Shown here piece by piece: positions 37,170 through 50,365 of a stretch of DNA of 64,000 nt. The DNA lies in the NCBI GenBank assembly GCA_026874595.1, contig CM049306.1, positions 47,244,019 through 47,308,018 on the forward strand. The letters run 5' to 3'. Under the pieces are notes generated by a model that was not told where the DNA came from, ran no database searches, and saw only the letters and a program-made list of their open reading frames with translations. Made by a program: the position numbers and the translations under genes. The stretch's first letter is position 1. Every line of letters starts with the position of its first letter. The DNA is from Sipunculus nudus (lineage: Eukaryota > Annelida > Sipuncula > Golfingiida > Sipunculidae).

Positions 37170-40100
37170 AGCAATCCATATATATGCAATATAACGTAAT
37201 TGTTGTTTGAACGTTTTATTAGATCTGAACATCCAGTTTCAGGATCGACATGGAAACCGTATCCCTGTATGTCAGCCACTTTACCGCCTGATCAGGTCTA
37301 TATTAATTCCCATCTCTGTATCTTTTTTACTTAATTCTCTTGACTCGACTCACTCAAGACTTGCATATTTTCTGAATATTATGAAAAGCTGATATCAAAA
37401 CTCCTATTATATATTACTTTCAAAACTATTATTTAATACAACCTAATTCATATAAGGGAAGCTGTTTCAGGGCAACGCTATTAGTTGTTGACATTTAGAA
37501 CATATATAGTTTATGTACATTTTATAGTATTTTATAGGTTTATAACTGAAATTATAAAATTGAGTCATTCGTACTCTAAAATTTTCAGATAAGGGAACGT
37601 CAGAAATGTGTGTATTAGAAATAATAGCGGTATACCCATAATTACGACATACAATTTCCGGTTTTTGTTTGACGCAAAATGACAGAGACCAAGAGCAGTT
37701 TCGAAATTTTTGGAAGGCCAGGGTTTGATAAGGGCACGGCAATACGATAAAGAAGAGTATTCCGAGGACAGTCTCAAAGTGGGAGTCTACCTGCGGAGAG
37801 AGTTTAGTGCTCATTAAACCCTTATCTTCTTCGTAGACCCCGGAGGACTGCCCTGATGATGACCACGCCCTCATTCTCAAATAATAGTCGGGATTCAAAT
37901 CAGAAATAATTTGCTAGAGAATGGTTATTTAAACAGAACTTCTACAACTTCAGAGGGGGGGGGGGGTGCATTTCATGACTGGAGAAGGAAACTTATACAG
38001 AATTGTAAGGAGCTGACTGAAGATGTAATAGCCCTCCGAGCGCTCCAGTTCGTAGAATCTGGGATCCTTGCCCTGAGCGCTCCATATAGACGTGAATTTA
38101 AATAGAGCCTTTAAGCAATCCATGCAGACACGCAGATAGTCGGTCCAGCCATCAGTATGCCCCGGAGATTTTGAAGAGTATTTGGGAGCTTATCAAACAC
38201 TACAATATAAAGCCAATAGGAAGTCGAACACTTTGAGGTGTTCACCTGCACGTCGTTAATTAGCATTAAGCACCTTATCGTCCAGAGAGGCCGTAAGCAG
38301 ATTTATTATACACTTAAGATGAATATTTAAGACACATGATAAGCAAAAGGTTCCATTATCGTCACGTAAAGATATTGAACTTGTTCAGGTGATCTTATGC
38401 CTGTGTGTTATTTCCAAGAATGGACACTGGGGTTCGGTTTATACCCTTTTCAGGGATATACTGTGGCAATTTGTAGTGTGTGAAGGTCCACATTTGTACT
38501 ATAATCCAACCTTAAAAGTCAGCAGGTTCAGAAAAAAGTTTTATATGTAGTAAAATAACATAGTTTATATTGGGCTGAATACAGAAAAAAAAATTTAAGA
38601 GGTCGTTTCATCTCAAATTCGATAGGAAAATATATTAAAACTCTGTGCAGTAAATTAAAGTCTGCAAATCTATAATGTTTGACTTGCTAGAGCATGGTGC
38701 ATGAAAACAGACTAAAATTGTAGATATTTGTTCCTTGACGGAGCATATGCAGGGTTTATGTTGTAAAATATTCTGGTCGCGAAAGAAATTTATTTAGCTT
38801 CTTGTTTATGTGAATGCGCATGCTTCTTTAGGGAACTTTTTTTTCAATTTAAAATCAATGAACAAATCAATAGGATAGATCATAATCTTTTGTATTTTTT
38901 ATAAATAAGTAGAAAAATTATGTCGTCTGGTATCGCTCGTTGTGACCCGGACTTATGACTTGCCATCTATTTTAGTCAAGAATATTGGGAACATATCTTT
39001 GCATCTGAATTTTAATTTTCAATAAATATATTTGTATCTAATGGAACTTCACACCCTTATTTTCAAATTTCTGATCCGCCCCCTGTTCCTGATATGATCC
39101 ATTGTATAACCCAGAGATATAGGGTCATTGGTTTAATGTATCATGATCCTAATGATAAAACATTACACTCCATTGCTAATGACTAACCTGACATCGGAAG
39201 AAAGAGTGCATTGCATATATACCCTGTAAATGGACACGTTGGTCAAAACCTATGTTATCTATACAGGTATTCATTTTAATTTGGATTAACCGTTCACGTT
39301 TTAATAATAGTCAGGCCACGGAAATTAGCAGCACACCTGTCCAGCTGATTTAGCATGAGCATTGCCTAGGTCAATTGCCAGCATAACGGGTAAAATGCTT
39401 CAACGTAGGCGGGTTTTCGAATTCGAAAATCAGACCACGGAGCGCATTCATCACACCTCACATAGCAATATAGTTTATTTTAGTTTAATTAATCAGAGTC
39501 TTTTTTTTTTCAAATATCTATATATCTCGATATTGTGTCAAACGTATTTATTGCGTTAAAAATAAAGATCCTGTTACAAATTAAGACATCTAAATGGATA
39601 AGGATCAGTTAAAACCTGAAAGTGAAAGCCGCCAAAGATGCTATATGGAGACGCAACCGGTCGTTTTTTTAGGAAAGGTGTAAGCAGCTTGATTGGCCAT
39701 ATGATCAAAGGTCCGTTCCGGGAAATTGGAATGTCTGCTCGATGACTTATTGCTAACAAAATGTACTTGATGTGATAAAAACATTAACGAAACGCAGCTG
39801 TTTTTTACTTTTATAAATAACTTCGTTTCGGGTAAGGAAAGAGTGTATGACCCCTCACCTTTTTATGAGTGGGGTAAAGCACCATCTCTAGCGAAGAAAT
39901 CATAGGATATGGTATGCTTAAGCTAACATTATAGTATGTTGTTTAACGTCTTTAAACGAAACAACATAAACCAAATTGAAATTATGAAAAATAAATTGTT
40001 AAAATGTAATAACAATTATTTATTTTGTACTTATTTCATAATATGCCCTGGGGGCGAAAAAAATGAGGTTTTATCTTCTTTGGCATAAGGGGAGGGAGGT

Positions 40101-40690
40101 CAAAATCCCCATGTATGTTACAGTAGGATGTTAAAGTACTATTTTATAACGCGTACTTCATGCAATGTTACACCCCTAGCGGATTAATACATACGACAAG
40201 ATATAGTTCAGCGATATAGCGGCGCACACAGGCACATGGATGGAGGGGCACATTTGCAATGATATACACCAGGATGACAGATTGTACTGGCAACGGGACT
40301 TGATCATTCTTGTTGTAAGAACCACATATAACAATGTTCTCCTTATTTTCTTAGCAAATACTACTCATGGTTCGCCATTCTGTTCACCACCCTAAAACCG
40401 TATCTGATTCCGCCCCTGGATACGTTAATACTTGATACGAGTCTTTACGTCACAGCATTGTGAACCTTGTCCTAGACGCGATTTATTGGTGATACTTCTG
40501 AGTGGGTCAAAGGGGTCTGCTGGGATATCTAAAGACGATTGACTAAAGATGATTCCGTGGACCTTTTTTTATTCAAATAAGCCTAAACCACCGATGCTAC
40601 ATTGCACAGGCTGTCACTGTTGTTTTTATCCACGTTTCTAACAGTTTGGGAGCCCGACAAAAAGGCCGCTGGTCGTAACCCAATCACGTC
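35630..40690. other. No supported gene
   Basis: Very AT-rich around 36290-36560, G runs at about 36907 and 37957, a TA tract at 37107, and GGCGGATC-type fragments (reverse) at about 39070 and 40400. A 143-codon minus frame at 37467-37898 has no recognisable domain. Confidence 0.45.
37107..37168. repeat. (TA)n microsatellite
   Basis: TA repeat of about 62 bases, preceded by ATACAATATA repeats. Confidence 0.95.
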
Positions 40691-40699
40691 CATCAAGGA

Positions 40700-41791
40700 C
40701 TGGTTTTGCGAACGACAAAAGATTATTTGTATATTCTCAAAACAAGTCCAGCAGTTAAGCTTCCATTTTTGGAAGATTTGTGCAAAAATAAAAGAAGCAT
40801 GACAGCTGGCAAGAGTGTTCTTTGGAGCTTAATGGTGAATTTCAGAAATGACGCCAAGCTGAAAATAAATTATCTTTGCCAAAATCCAAAATGTCGTTAA
40901 CTTCAGTTATAATGTCGCTAAAATGCATTGAAAGTATTATATTTCTATGTGTCTTGGGCTGCGAAATTCAAATTTTGAGGTTCAAAAACTCTCCATGTAC
41001 TCATTAGCTGGGTTTTTTTTTTCAAAATTTCGGTAATATTCCCAATTAGTCCAGTGGATAAGCATTTTTTTAGAGAATTATGTAAAAGCTGAAAGCAGAA
41101 TGAAATTTGGCATATAATTTGTCCAGACCATACTCAATGGTTTAAGTTATGGGACCAGGCGATTTCAAAATATCTTGATCAAAATCCAAGATGGTGGCCG
41201 GGATTATGGAATATCAATACATCCGGTTATATTTGTCCTAGAATGCATAGCAAGTGCACTTATTCTACGTTTTTGGGGTCGACAAATTCATTTAGAAGGG
41301 TTTCAAGTCTGTATAATGATTCTTTGAATGAATTCTGGTTTTGTTGATATTGAAATTTTGCTAAATTTGCATTTTTTGACTAGCACATCGAACAGCAAAC
41401 ATTATTGGTTGAGTTTTTAACAGAATTCGCATACTTTGTTATTGTAATCAAGTCTGTATAATGACTCTGTTAATGAATTATGGTTTTACTGGTATTAAAA
41501 TTGTGCTACACTGCCTTTTTTCAAGCATATCGAATGTTAAAACTTATTTGTTGAATACTGTGCTGAAATTTAATATATATGTTATTTTTATGTATTTATA
41601 CACTGTGTCTCTTTCAATATAATGAGTGGTAAAACGCTCGGCGCTCTCCATTGGCGACCAAGGTTCTACAACCGGTGTTGCTATGAGACTGGGTTGCAGT
41701 TGGGTTTCTCCTTGTCTTCATATTCCACCCATCCGTAGCGAACGCCACCATCCGAGCCCTGGAGAGTATATTAGTTATAATATATATATAT

Positions 41792-41836
<45 letters not shown>

Positions 41837-43050
41837 TTATAAAAACTGGTTGTACAGTCCATGAAAAATAAATTGTATTATGAGTTTTATGTCAGCCTGA
41901 ATGCCTGCATGGCAGTATACACATACGTTTAGAAGTTCCCACCTGTCTGGTGTATAGATTCAATGACTCTTTTACTTCGAGGGGATGGTGCAGCTTTTAG
42001 ACTCATTGCTTGCATAAGGGCAAAATCAGTATATTTTGAGAGGCTCACCACATTATGGTGTATGCTATGCTTCTTTCTAAAGGATAAATTTAGGCCTGTT
42101 GTTATCACTTTCTATCGAATAAGAATGAGCTATCCATACGAAAAAGACGGCATGTTAATTAAAATAAGTCATAACCTATCGTTGAAGAGCGAATCTCTTA
42201 GTTTCTGGTGAGATTTCTGGGGATCTCTGGGGACCTACAACTCCGATGCCCAAAGCCGAAGCCTATAGTTGCCGTAACCATTAGGCAACGTCCTACCCCC
42301 TGTATGTATATGCTATCTTTGTACTGAGGTGATGGTGCATGACAGAATCAGCACACTTGTAGGTACTTGTGCAGTTTGAAATTTACCAGCTACTTTATAT
42401 ATGGTAGATGATCCTCACCAATAAGCTGACATTGACTTTGTATTTCCAGTCGTTGTCTTAAAATACTTCATTTGCTTATATAATGTACTCTTTTTACAAA
42501 TGTAGTACTTACACGTATTATTAGAAATAAGAAATATTTACTTCATTTATTTTAAATAAATCATCACCATGTGCACATGATGCAAAATTGCACATCGCAC
42601 TGAGCATTGCAAATAAAAAAAAAGAACCGATAGTCAGTCAGATGGAATTGTTTGTGTTTATCTGAAGAAAACGGTCATGTCCTGCCAGATCTTAAAGAAA
42701 ATATTCAGGCATAAGTTAATCAAATGTTGATGGCAATTTTGTTATAAACTGTTCTGTTCAGTTAAAAATAATAATCAGTAATAATATTCAGAAAGAGTCT
42801 ATTTTCACTTTTGTATGTTCACTCGATGAAGCAAGTGGTATGATTGCCAAGCATTCTGCAAAGGGGCATAAAGCTGACATAAAAAGAATAATTAACTGTA
42901 CAGAGGCTGCCAGTGCACAGAAGCTGATAGCACAGAAACATTACAATCACCAATCAAGTCAATGAAAACTCAAACCAAACTGTACAGGATTTTGATGTAT
43001 TCAAGATGATGAAGATAAAATGAATGTCTGAAAATTCAGCTAGCTTGAAC
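40700..43050 (+). repeat. Dispersed repeat family A, copy 3
   Basis: The longest uninterrupted copy. It contains ATCCAAGATGGTGGCCGGGA (41184), AATATCAATACATCCGGTTA (41211), a partial internal duplication starting near 41450, the TTGGCGACCAAGGTTCTACA block (41651), a (TA)n tract at 41780-41834 and the end segment 42750-43040. The short frames seen here are chance frames within the repeat. Confidence 0.7.
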
Positions 43051-43056
43051 ACTTCC

Positions 43057-44213
43057 AAAGTATCTTAATTGAACTGAGATAGGCGAAGAGTAAATGTTTG
43101 AGAAGCCCCTGTATACACTTGCATCTGTTTCTAATTCCAAGTCAGACTTCCATTTGGAGACAATATGTGTTTGTTTTTCAACCTTTTGTATCATAAAATG
43201 GTCGTAGACCGGTTTAACAGTTTTCTTTAGACCAGTAAATTTATCTATATTAAATACAAGTGTTAGTATCCGACTCTGCTCATGTTCTTGTTTAATGATA
43301 TTTTTCCAACTGTCTGGGATGCACAGAAGAAGACCACTGTATTTTAAAAAACTATTTTCATCTTGGATTTATGACAAAAGGTGATAAATTGTAGCCATGT
43401 AGCTTTTGAATGTACAGGCATAATCAAATCAGATATATGCATAACCCCAGCTGTATACAATTTCTTTATAAATATTACTTGCTCCACCTTTTTAATGCAA
43501 GAAATGAACCAGAGACATTGTAACATAATAAAATTATATGATGATGGAGCTCTATAGTTATAATGACGCCACTGATACATCACATCTTGGCAAAATCCAG
43601 ATGGCTTCCTAATTATAATCTTCACGTCTTCTGGTGCAAGATTGCAATGAAAAGAATAATTACCAAGTTTCAAATAAGACAAAACAATCTGCCTCCATAT
43701 GTCATTGTCTGGCTTTTTTGCCAAACGTTTGATCCATGATATTTTTAATGCTGCATTTTGAGTCAAAAGATGGATCATACTCAGCCCCCCCCCCCCCCCC
43801 TCATTGTTGATATCAGATATTATGGTTTTCCTTTAACCAACTCTCTTCCACGGCCCAAAATAAACTTGAACAACATTTTTTCAACCTTATTAAAAATTTC
43901 TTTAGGAGGACTTGGTAGAAATGACAGGAGATAATTAAACTGAGAAATTTTGAAATTTTTTATGATGGTTATCTTTCAAATCGGGGTAAGTTTTCTTTGG
44001 GAGATAGTAAACTTTTTCTATTTTTGTAGGTAATTGATATTAATTATATTTTGTAATGATGGGGTAATTGTAACACCAAGTATATTCATTTGCTCATTTG
44101 ACCATGTTAGGTTTACTTTTCTCAACTCAACTTTTTCTGTATATTTGCATTACTGTTGTTTTATCGAAATTAATCCAGAGACCTGAAATATTGCTAAATT
44201 CCTTTATAACTTG
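43057..44213 (-). pseudogene. Degenerate LINE ORF2 fragment (reverse transcriptase C-terminal part)
   Basis: Reading the minus strand from 44213, LINE-type protein appears in shifting frames: EFSNISGLWINFDKTTVMQI, then LTWSNEQMNILGVTITP, then FNYLLSFLPSPPKEIFNKVE and MLFKFILGRGRELVKGK. An open stretch at 43778-43344 follows (QNAALKISWIKRL..., ...GVMHISDLI...). After another frame change come IPDSWKNIIKQEHEQSR, KWKSDLELETD and SPISVQLRYFG. This matches the RT palm end and thumb plus the C-terminal region of L1/Tx1-like non-LTR retrotransposons; clade assignment is tentative. A poly-C run (about 43785-43800) sits at one frame break. Both ends abut the dispersed family at 40700-43050 and 44216-44760, so the fragment looks trapped between two copies. 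It cannot make a working enzyme. Confidence 0.75.
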
Positions 44214-44215
44214 TA

Positions 44216-44760
44216 GTTAAAGGTTAACATGAATGTTATGTTGATCGTAAAATTTAATATCATGTTTGTAGATTTAAAAAAAAATCCAACTATTCTTCAC
44301 AGATGTATCAAGCTTCTGCTTTGACACCAGACATGATATCTAAGTTTCTTTTATCCCTCGCCTCTTGGGAAATCAAATAGAAGAAACCAGAAATATAAAG
44401 AATATAACCCAGCCCAGCAAATGAAACTTTCATTTGAAAGTGCAGTATTAAACACATTTTACCAAGTTTTACTGTTGGTTGTGCTGATGGAAAAGGCAGC
44501 GCAATTTCAATACGTACAAAGAAGGCATAGATTCTATACGAGGTACTCCCTTGGAGCATTTAAAACAAAATTGGCCAGAAAACCAGGACATCACCGCACA
44601 CAGGCTGCTTGTTTTGTTTATATCAATGTGTTTATAGTGTGTATTATGCCAAGTTTTATGCTTCTTTCATTTTTCTGCACAATTCTTTTCTTAACAGCTG
44701 TACTACATCACTTTATTTCTTGTCAACACGGGCACCCATAACATGTTAACTAACAGCTGG
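44216..44760 (-). repeat. Dispersed repeat family A, copy 4 (inverted, internally deleted, with MITE remnant)
   Basis: 44216-44280 and 44400-44560 are reverse complements of 6940-7010 and 6700-6850. 44655-44700 is the reverse complement of the family's GAATTGTGCAAAAATGAAAG end. Between them, 44575-44640 matches one end of the MITE nested in copy 1 (ACACAGGCTGCTTGTTTTG). The copy is therefore a rearranged composite. Confidence 0.6.
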
Positions 44761-44978
44761 TAGATATAGACACCGTCATAGGGCGCTATAAGAACCTCAC
44801 AAGAGCTAATTAATGTTATCTATGAGTAAGCCAAAAATAAGATGAATCCACAAATAAGGCCCGTGTGCGTTATTGATATAATCATTTCTCTTGATATTGT
44901 TCACTAAAATATCGGCAATATATCGCCAAACACGGGCCGATAATCGATATATTAACAAATCTCCCGACCGCCAGCCTC

Positions 44979-44980
<2 letters not shown>

Positions 44981-45052
<72 letters not shown>
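44981..45052. repeat. Compound (CA)n(TA)n microsatellite
   Basis: About 30 bases of CA followed by about 40 bases of TA. A second compound tract, (TC)n(TA)n, lies at 45370-45453. Confidence 0.95.
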
Positions 45053-45053
<1 letters not shown>

Positions 45054-45370
45054 CATAAATACCTTGTACATATGTACTATAGTGCACAGAGTTTGAACGG
45101 CCTGGCTGTTTGGGGGCTTTTACTGGTATACAGTCCCAAGGAGAAAATGGAAAGCAACCCTTTTGTGGACAAGGACAGGATGGACATCCAATTAGTACTA
45201 ATATATCCTCATTAGTGAACATGTACAGTTCAAGAATTATGCATCTGTCATTAAGGTTTCTTTCTCGTTATTCGGTGACAAACGCCATCGCAGGGGAGAT
45301 AATTTGGATTTGCATCATTTATTGGCGCTGCACTACACATCGGAAGTCCGATTACTTTGTCCAATCTCTT

Positions 45371-45424
<54 letters not shown>

Positions 45425-45459
45425 GTTATATATATATATATATATATATATATTTGACA

Positions 45460-48080
45460 GAAACATCTGCAAACGCAGTTGAGTGCAAACAAAGTTCCTT
45501 TGTTAGCATTAGTGTTGTCACCAGAGAACTGTGACTTAGTTATATTATTGCATATTCAAGTAGGGAGTATAACCAGATGATTGTTATGATAATTTATTGT
45601 ACATTAATATGAAGTATCACCTTTAGATGTTAACCTGAAAATTAAGGTTAGAGAGCATAGATGCCTCATAAGATGTTAATGTTAGTACAGTTTAATTCCG
45701 TGGGAGCCGTCTCCTGTCTAGACGGTTACTATAGTAACGTTGTTTATTGTATACTTCAAAGACCAAACATCTGCTTATTTGATTTTTTCTCAGGGTTTGG
45801 TCTCTTGAGGCGTGTCCATTTTGATATACATGTAATTAATTACAGTCGGAAAAATAGAGTGAAATGATTGGCCAGAAGACGGTCAGAACATGTGACGTCG
45901 ACAAGCCATGGTTGAGAAGAAATCGCAACAATTGCCTGTTCAGCGTGCAAGTTAGGGGTAGTCTGACGATTGTCTGCAGTCTAGTGGCGGGTCTGCGTTC
46001 ATCAAAGTCTGGACAGCCAACTGACGATATCTGTAAGCGTAAATCGTCAGTGTCTGAGGAGGCCACCAGGGGCGGATACAGGAATTAAGAATAGGAAGGG
46101 GGGGGGGGGGGGGGGGGGGCTCACTTTGAGAGGCCTCGAGCCGGGTAAGCCGAGGCGCGAAGCGCGGGGGGTTGGGGGGGGGGAAGGGTCGGAGGAAATG
46201 ACTCAGGTGTAGACATTTTTTGAAAATATAGGATGTAATCTTTGGTCGCTTCTGTGCATTATAAATCAAGACATACATTGTCACTGTTCTATACACTTGG
46301 TGTACTGGGAGTTTTTCCCAGGTTTTTATTTGGGGGGGGGGGGGGGTAGGTCGGAAAAAGGGGTGAGCGGCTTGACATTCCGATGTGTACGCGATGGTCA
46401 TGTGATCAGGAGCCGTGTAAACAAAGAGAACTTCCCAGTGAAGTGTACTTAAGAGACTTAGTAATTCTGTTTTCTCATATGCACGTTTGTGATCATCGAT
46501 ATTTATATACTGTAGAACGCCTCTCCAGCGATGCGATGTCTTTTTTATCTGTTCGAGTGTATTATTGATGTTATTATTATTATTCGGTTGTACGTGTGCT
46601 CAGGCTTTGATGGGGGCAATTAGAATAAATAAAGATTTTTATAACGATAACAAGGGCTTTACATGAAGAGTGGAGCCAATCAGTATATAATATCACGAGC
46701 TAGCGTTTGTGTCATAAAGTTATATGTGACGTCACGGTGAACTTACCAGTAGTTCACTCAACCATAAAGATTTAGTATCCTTTCATTCACCTGTGACAAA
46801 CAGTAGGTGTGATTTGGATAAACAAGATTATCAAACATTTGCGTTCAAACTGTGTTACCGTCGCATCGGAATATTGGAACTCTGATCGTAAGAACTTTAA
46901 ATTTTAAGTGTCGATTGTGTTATACATTTTAGAATAGTAGCATTTTACTTGACTCGGTAATGCCTTCTTTGATCCCGGTCTACTTATGTGTTGTGATTAA
47001 GGTTCAGTTAGCTGCAGCTAGATAGGAATTCAGGTACCAGGTCAGCCCATAGCTTCATTCTCATGTTAATGTATTTTATTGTTCTTTTATATTATTTCTA
47101 CTATGCATAGATTTACTACTTTTGGTGGTGTTTCTGTGAAAAAGCTTACAGCAAAGCTTGAAACATACCAGGATAGCTAAAGTAGGCATTCTCAGGATTG
47201 AAGCCCCCGTCATACTCCCATCTTTATTCGGGCAGAATTCCCTCCCTCTAATATGTTTTTGATTTCAACAAACCACGGCCTTATACGATCAGCAACAATT
47301 AAGAATGACATTCCCCCGTCGATGCCGGTTTAATAACATTTAAGACCAAGTATTGCAGTACCCCCTAGGTTCGTGTGTGAAAAATATGTGTGGGTGTTTG
47401 TTCTCTTAGCCGTACTGGTCATATAATTATGCGCTACAATAATGACGGAGTCATTAAAATAAATAGCACGTTCCCCCGTCCTAATTATAACTCAAATGAC
47501 GCAAATCTGCATTAACGCTTTGTTCGGACCATTTCAGGGGAACTGAGAGGGCGGCAAAAGCGCCACCGCAGTAACAAGGTCAACTTCCCTTTGCTGCAGT
47601 CAACAAGCAAACAATTTTATTTGCATCTTTGGTGCGGTCTTTTGAATTTAAGTTGATAAAGTTTGACATGATGAGTTTACCAATGAGTGATATTCTTAAG
47701 CCATCTGTGCCCTTTTTTTATTTCTGTATATGTAGCTACAAGAATGATCCAGAATTCATCACCAGCCATCAGTAATAACAATGAATCTATGAAGTAATGT
47801 TGAAACCATATCAGGTTTTAAGCCGGGAAGTCTACATATTTTTTTAGATATTACCCAGTTTATTCAACAGGAAGTACGACAAAGCTTACGCGTTTTAAGT
47901 ACATATTACATTTTCTAATCTACAACATAACCATACAGACACATGTATTTACCAGGTCAGGTCATGCTAAATGGAAGCCTCATAGGATAAGATAAAGTCA
48001 GGGAAACGTAGTAAGCTCACTAAGCTAATGTCCAGCAAGGGTAGAAATCGCTCCTTGACGGTAATTTAAAATAGCGAAAC
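45460..48080. other. No supported gene
   Basis: Apart from the G-run repeat at 46068-46350, no repeat pairs or coding signals were recognised. The 149-codon minus frame at 45952-46401 is proline-rich only because it reads through the poly-G runs. Confidence 0.45.
46068..46350 (+). repeat. GGCGGATCC-poly-G family copy with a 21-base G run
   Basis: Starts CAGGGGCGGATACAGGAATT, then an uninterrupted G run of about 21 at 46099-46119, then the GC-rich block AGCCGAGGCGCGAAGCGCGG and two further G runs ending near 46346. It is unlike the AT-rich surroundings and could form G-quadruplexes on the plus strand. Confidence 0.55.
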
Positions 48081-48081
48081 A

Positions 48082-48345
48082 GACCGGCTTCCGTGACTCG
48101 GGGGGTAGAGTACAGACTCATGCCGGGAGATCGTGAGTTCGAATCTCAGCCGAGGCGGTGAGATATTTCACGGTCGGCCCATGGTCGGTTGAGATATACC
48201 CATATGTGACACACCGAGCCTGGTTGACGCAAGAATTATCGCGTCACGTAGTCCGAACTGGAACTGCAGATGTACATAATACTTAGTTAAGCAAGCACTA
48301 AAAAAATGGAGGCGGTTACCTCCACCAACAAAAATATCAAAATAT
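48082..48345 (+). mobile_element. tRNA-derived SINE, copy 1
   Basis: The head resembles a tRNA pol III promoter: A box TGACTCGGGGGGTAGAG at about 48094 and B box GAGTTCGAATCTC at about 48134. The tail (CAGATGTACATAATACTTAG, GCGGTTACCTCCACC) matches the SINE at 62290-62700, ending in A-rich sequence. The distance between the boxes and the long body rule out a plain tRNA gene. Confidence 0.75.
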
Positions 48346-48829
48346 ATATTTTAAAAACAGCGCAAGATTCTTATCGTCTAGTTGCGTTGACGTTCTTATA
48401 CCGTGTGGATGTGCAAACACAAAGTATTTTTATTGTATAGAAAAAAATCTTTTCTTCCGTGTCCGTTGTATCGCTGAACGGAGTCAACGGACGACGAGCT
48501 GTAAAAAGCTAATCAGGCTGTACAGAGATTTTGACCCCCCCCCCCCCCCCCCACACACACACCTAAAAATTAGGATCCAAGATAAAAAACGCTCAGGAGA
48601 ACCCCCATCCCACCCAATTTTAAAATTAGAGGATGAAAAATATAGGTATTTTTTTCCTCCACAAACAAACTAGATGACCTGAGGTCACGCGCTTGCCGGA
48701 AATGACGTAAAGTTAGTCAGACGAACGAGCAATGTCAAAGTTAAAGAAAATAATCCCTAGTTTGCAAAGATAGGATGAATATTAACGAAGTTCTGAAGAA
48801 AAAAAAAATTGATATGTTTTGATCACCTT

Positions 48830-49800
48830 GACCTTGACCTTTGACTTATTTGAATAATAAACATAGGCCCTCCAGATATCGTTACGAAATATTACAAGTG
48901 TAAGTTACAAAGCGATTCCTGCAAAACTGTGGCCAGTAGAATGCTGTATGTGAGACACAAGAACCAGGAAGCAGGCGAAATTAAGGACAACTGAAAAACA
49001 GACAAACATACTGACAAACTAACCCAAGATTGAGACCAGTTGACTTAATCATGTTTTGGAAAACCTCAGAGGAAGATAATAAGCTATAGTTTATGTAATT
49101 GAGGTTTATAGTTTTGGAGATATGGGCAAAAAATGATATGTTGTGGAAGTTTGGGTGCACCGCCCCCCAGCGGCAATATCTGGAAAAAGGAAAATCTGTT
49201 TCAAGATATTAGTGTAAGACATAAGATGTAATAGTTTTAAAAGGATTCTTTCAAAACTGTGGCCTGTAGAATGCTATATGTGAGACGCAAGAACCGGCAA
49301 GCAAGCGAATTTGAGGACAACTGAGAAACAGACGGACACACTGACAAAGTGACTCAAAATTGAGTCCAAATGACCTAATCATGTTATGGAGGAACCTCAG
49401 AGGAAGAAAATAAGCTATAGTGTTTATATTTCAGGTTTATAGTTTTGGAGATATGGCAAAAATATGATATGTTGTGCAGGTTTAAGTGCACCGCCCCCTA
49501 GCGGCAATATCCGGAAAATGAAAACTTTATTTCGAGATATTAGTGTATGACATAAGATGTACCAGTTTCAAAAGGATTCTTTAAAAACTGTGGCCTGTAG
49601 AATGCTATATGTGAGACGCAAGAACCGGCAGGCAAGCGAATTTGAGGAAAACTGAGAAACAGACGGACACACTGACAAAGTGACTCAAAATTAAGTCCAA
49701 ATGACTACACCGGGTTTTTGAAAAGACTTAGAGGAAGTAAATAAGCTACAGTTTATGTAATAGAGTTTTTGAGATATGGCCAAAACATGATCTGTTTGGA
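48830..49800 (+). repeat. Tandem array, about 330-bp unit, nearly three copies
   Basis: ACTGTGGCC(A/T)GTAGAATGCT recurs at about 48926, 49257 and 49587. Each unit holds GAAACAGACGGACACACTGA, AACCTCAGAGGAAG and GGTGCACCGCCCCCTAGCGG-like blocks. Copies 2 and 3 are closer to each other than to copy 1. Non-coding. Confidence 0.8.
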
Positions 49801-50095
49801 AGGTTTGCATACAGCGCTGCCTTCTCGTTTTTGGTTGACCTCTGACCTTTCCTCTCTGCCGAGCGTCCATTTGTGCGTCTGTTTCCACACATAAACCCTC
49901 ATATCTCGGGAACCGTTTGACCGATCGAGTTGAAATTTTGTATGTTTGTAGCTGTTGGATAGATTTATATTATACAAAAAACTTGTGGCGCCGTCTACAG
50001 CCATTTTTGCAAATTGTCCATCTGTTCATTTGCTTTGGGTTAAAATCCCTTTTATCTCTGCAGTGGTTGGACTTATCCACCTGAAATTTTATATA

Positions 50096-50102
<7 letters not shown>

Positions 50103-50150
<48 letters not shown>

Positions 50151-50284
50151 CAGTGCTTCACCAGTCTGTGGCATTATCTTGTACTTAATTTGTCATCCCA
50201 CATAACTTTTTTTTCCAGACATTTTAACTGTCATTTTTTAAACATTTTAGAAAAAAAAAATGTCTGAAAAAAACTTGATTCCCT

Positions 50285-50365
<81 letters not shown>

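Noticed and set aside
37467-37898. 143-codon minus-strand frame
   Set aside because: No domain, no signal peptide, no splice context or family resemblance; a chance frame in AT-rich DNA is likelier.
44960-45060. CRISPR-like array
   Set aside because: Regular short repeats are plain microsatellites with no spacers; the genome is eukaryotic.
44806-45222. 138-codon frame with YIYIYI and VCVCVC runs
   Set aside because: It is a translation of the (TA)n and (CA)n microsatellite; the same artefact explains many frames near TA tracts.
45952-46401. 149-codon proline-rich frame
   Set aside because: The prolines come from reading through poly-G runs of a repeat.
48082-48160. Genuine tRNA gene
   Set aside because: A and B boxes are present, but there is no cloverleaf acceptor stem, and a long SINE body with a shared tail follows.
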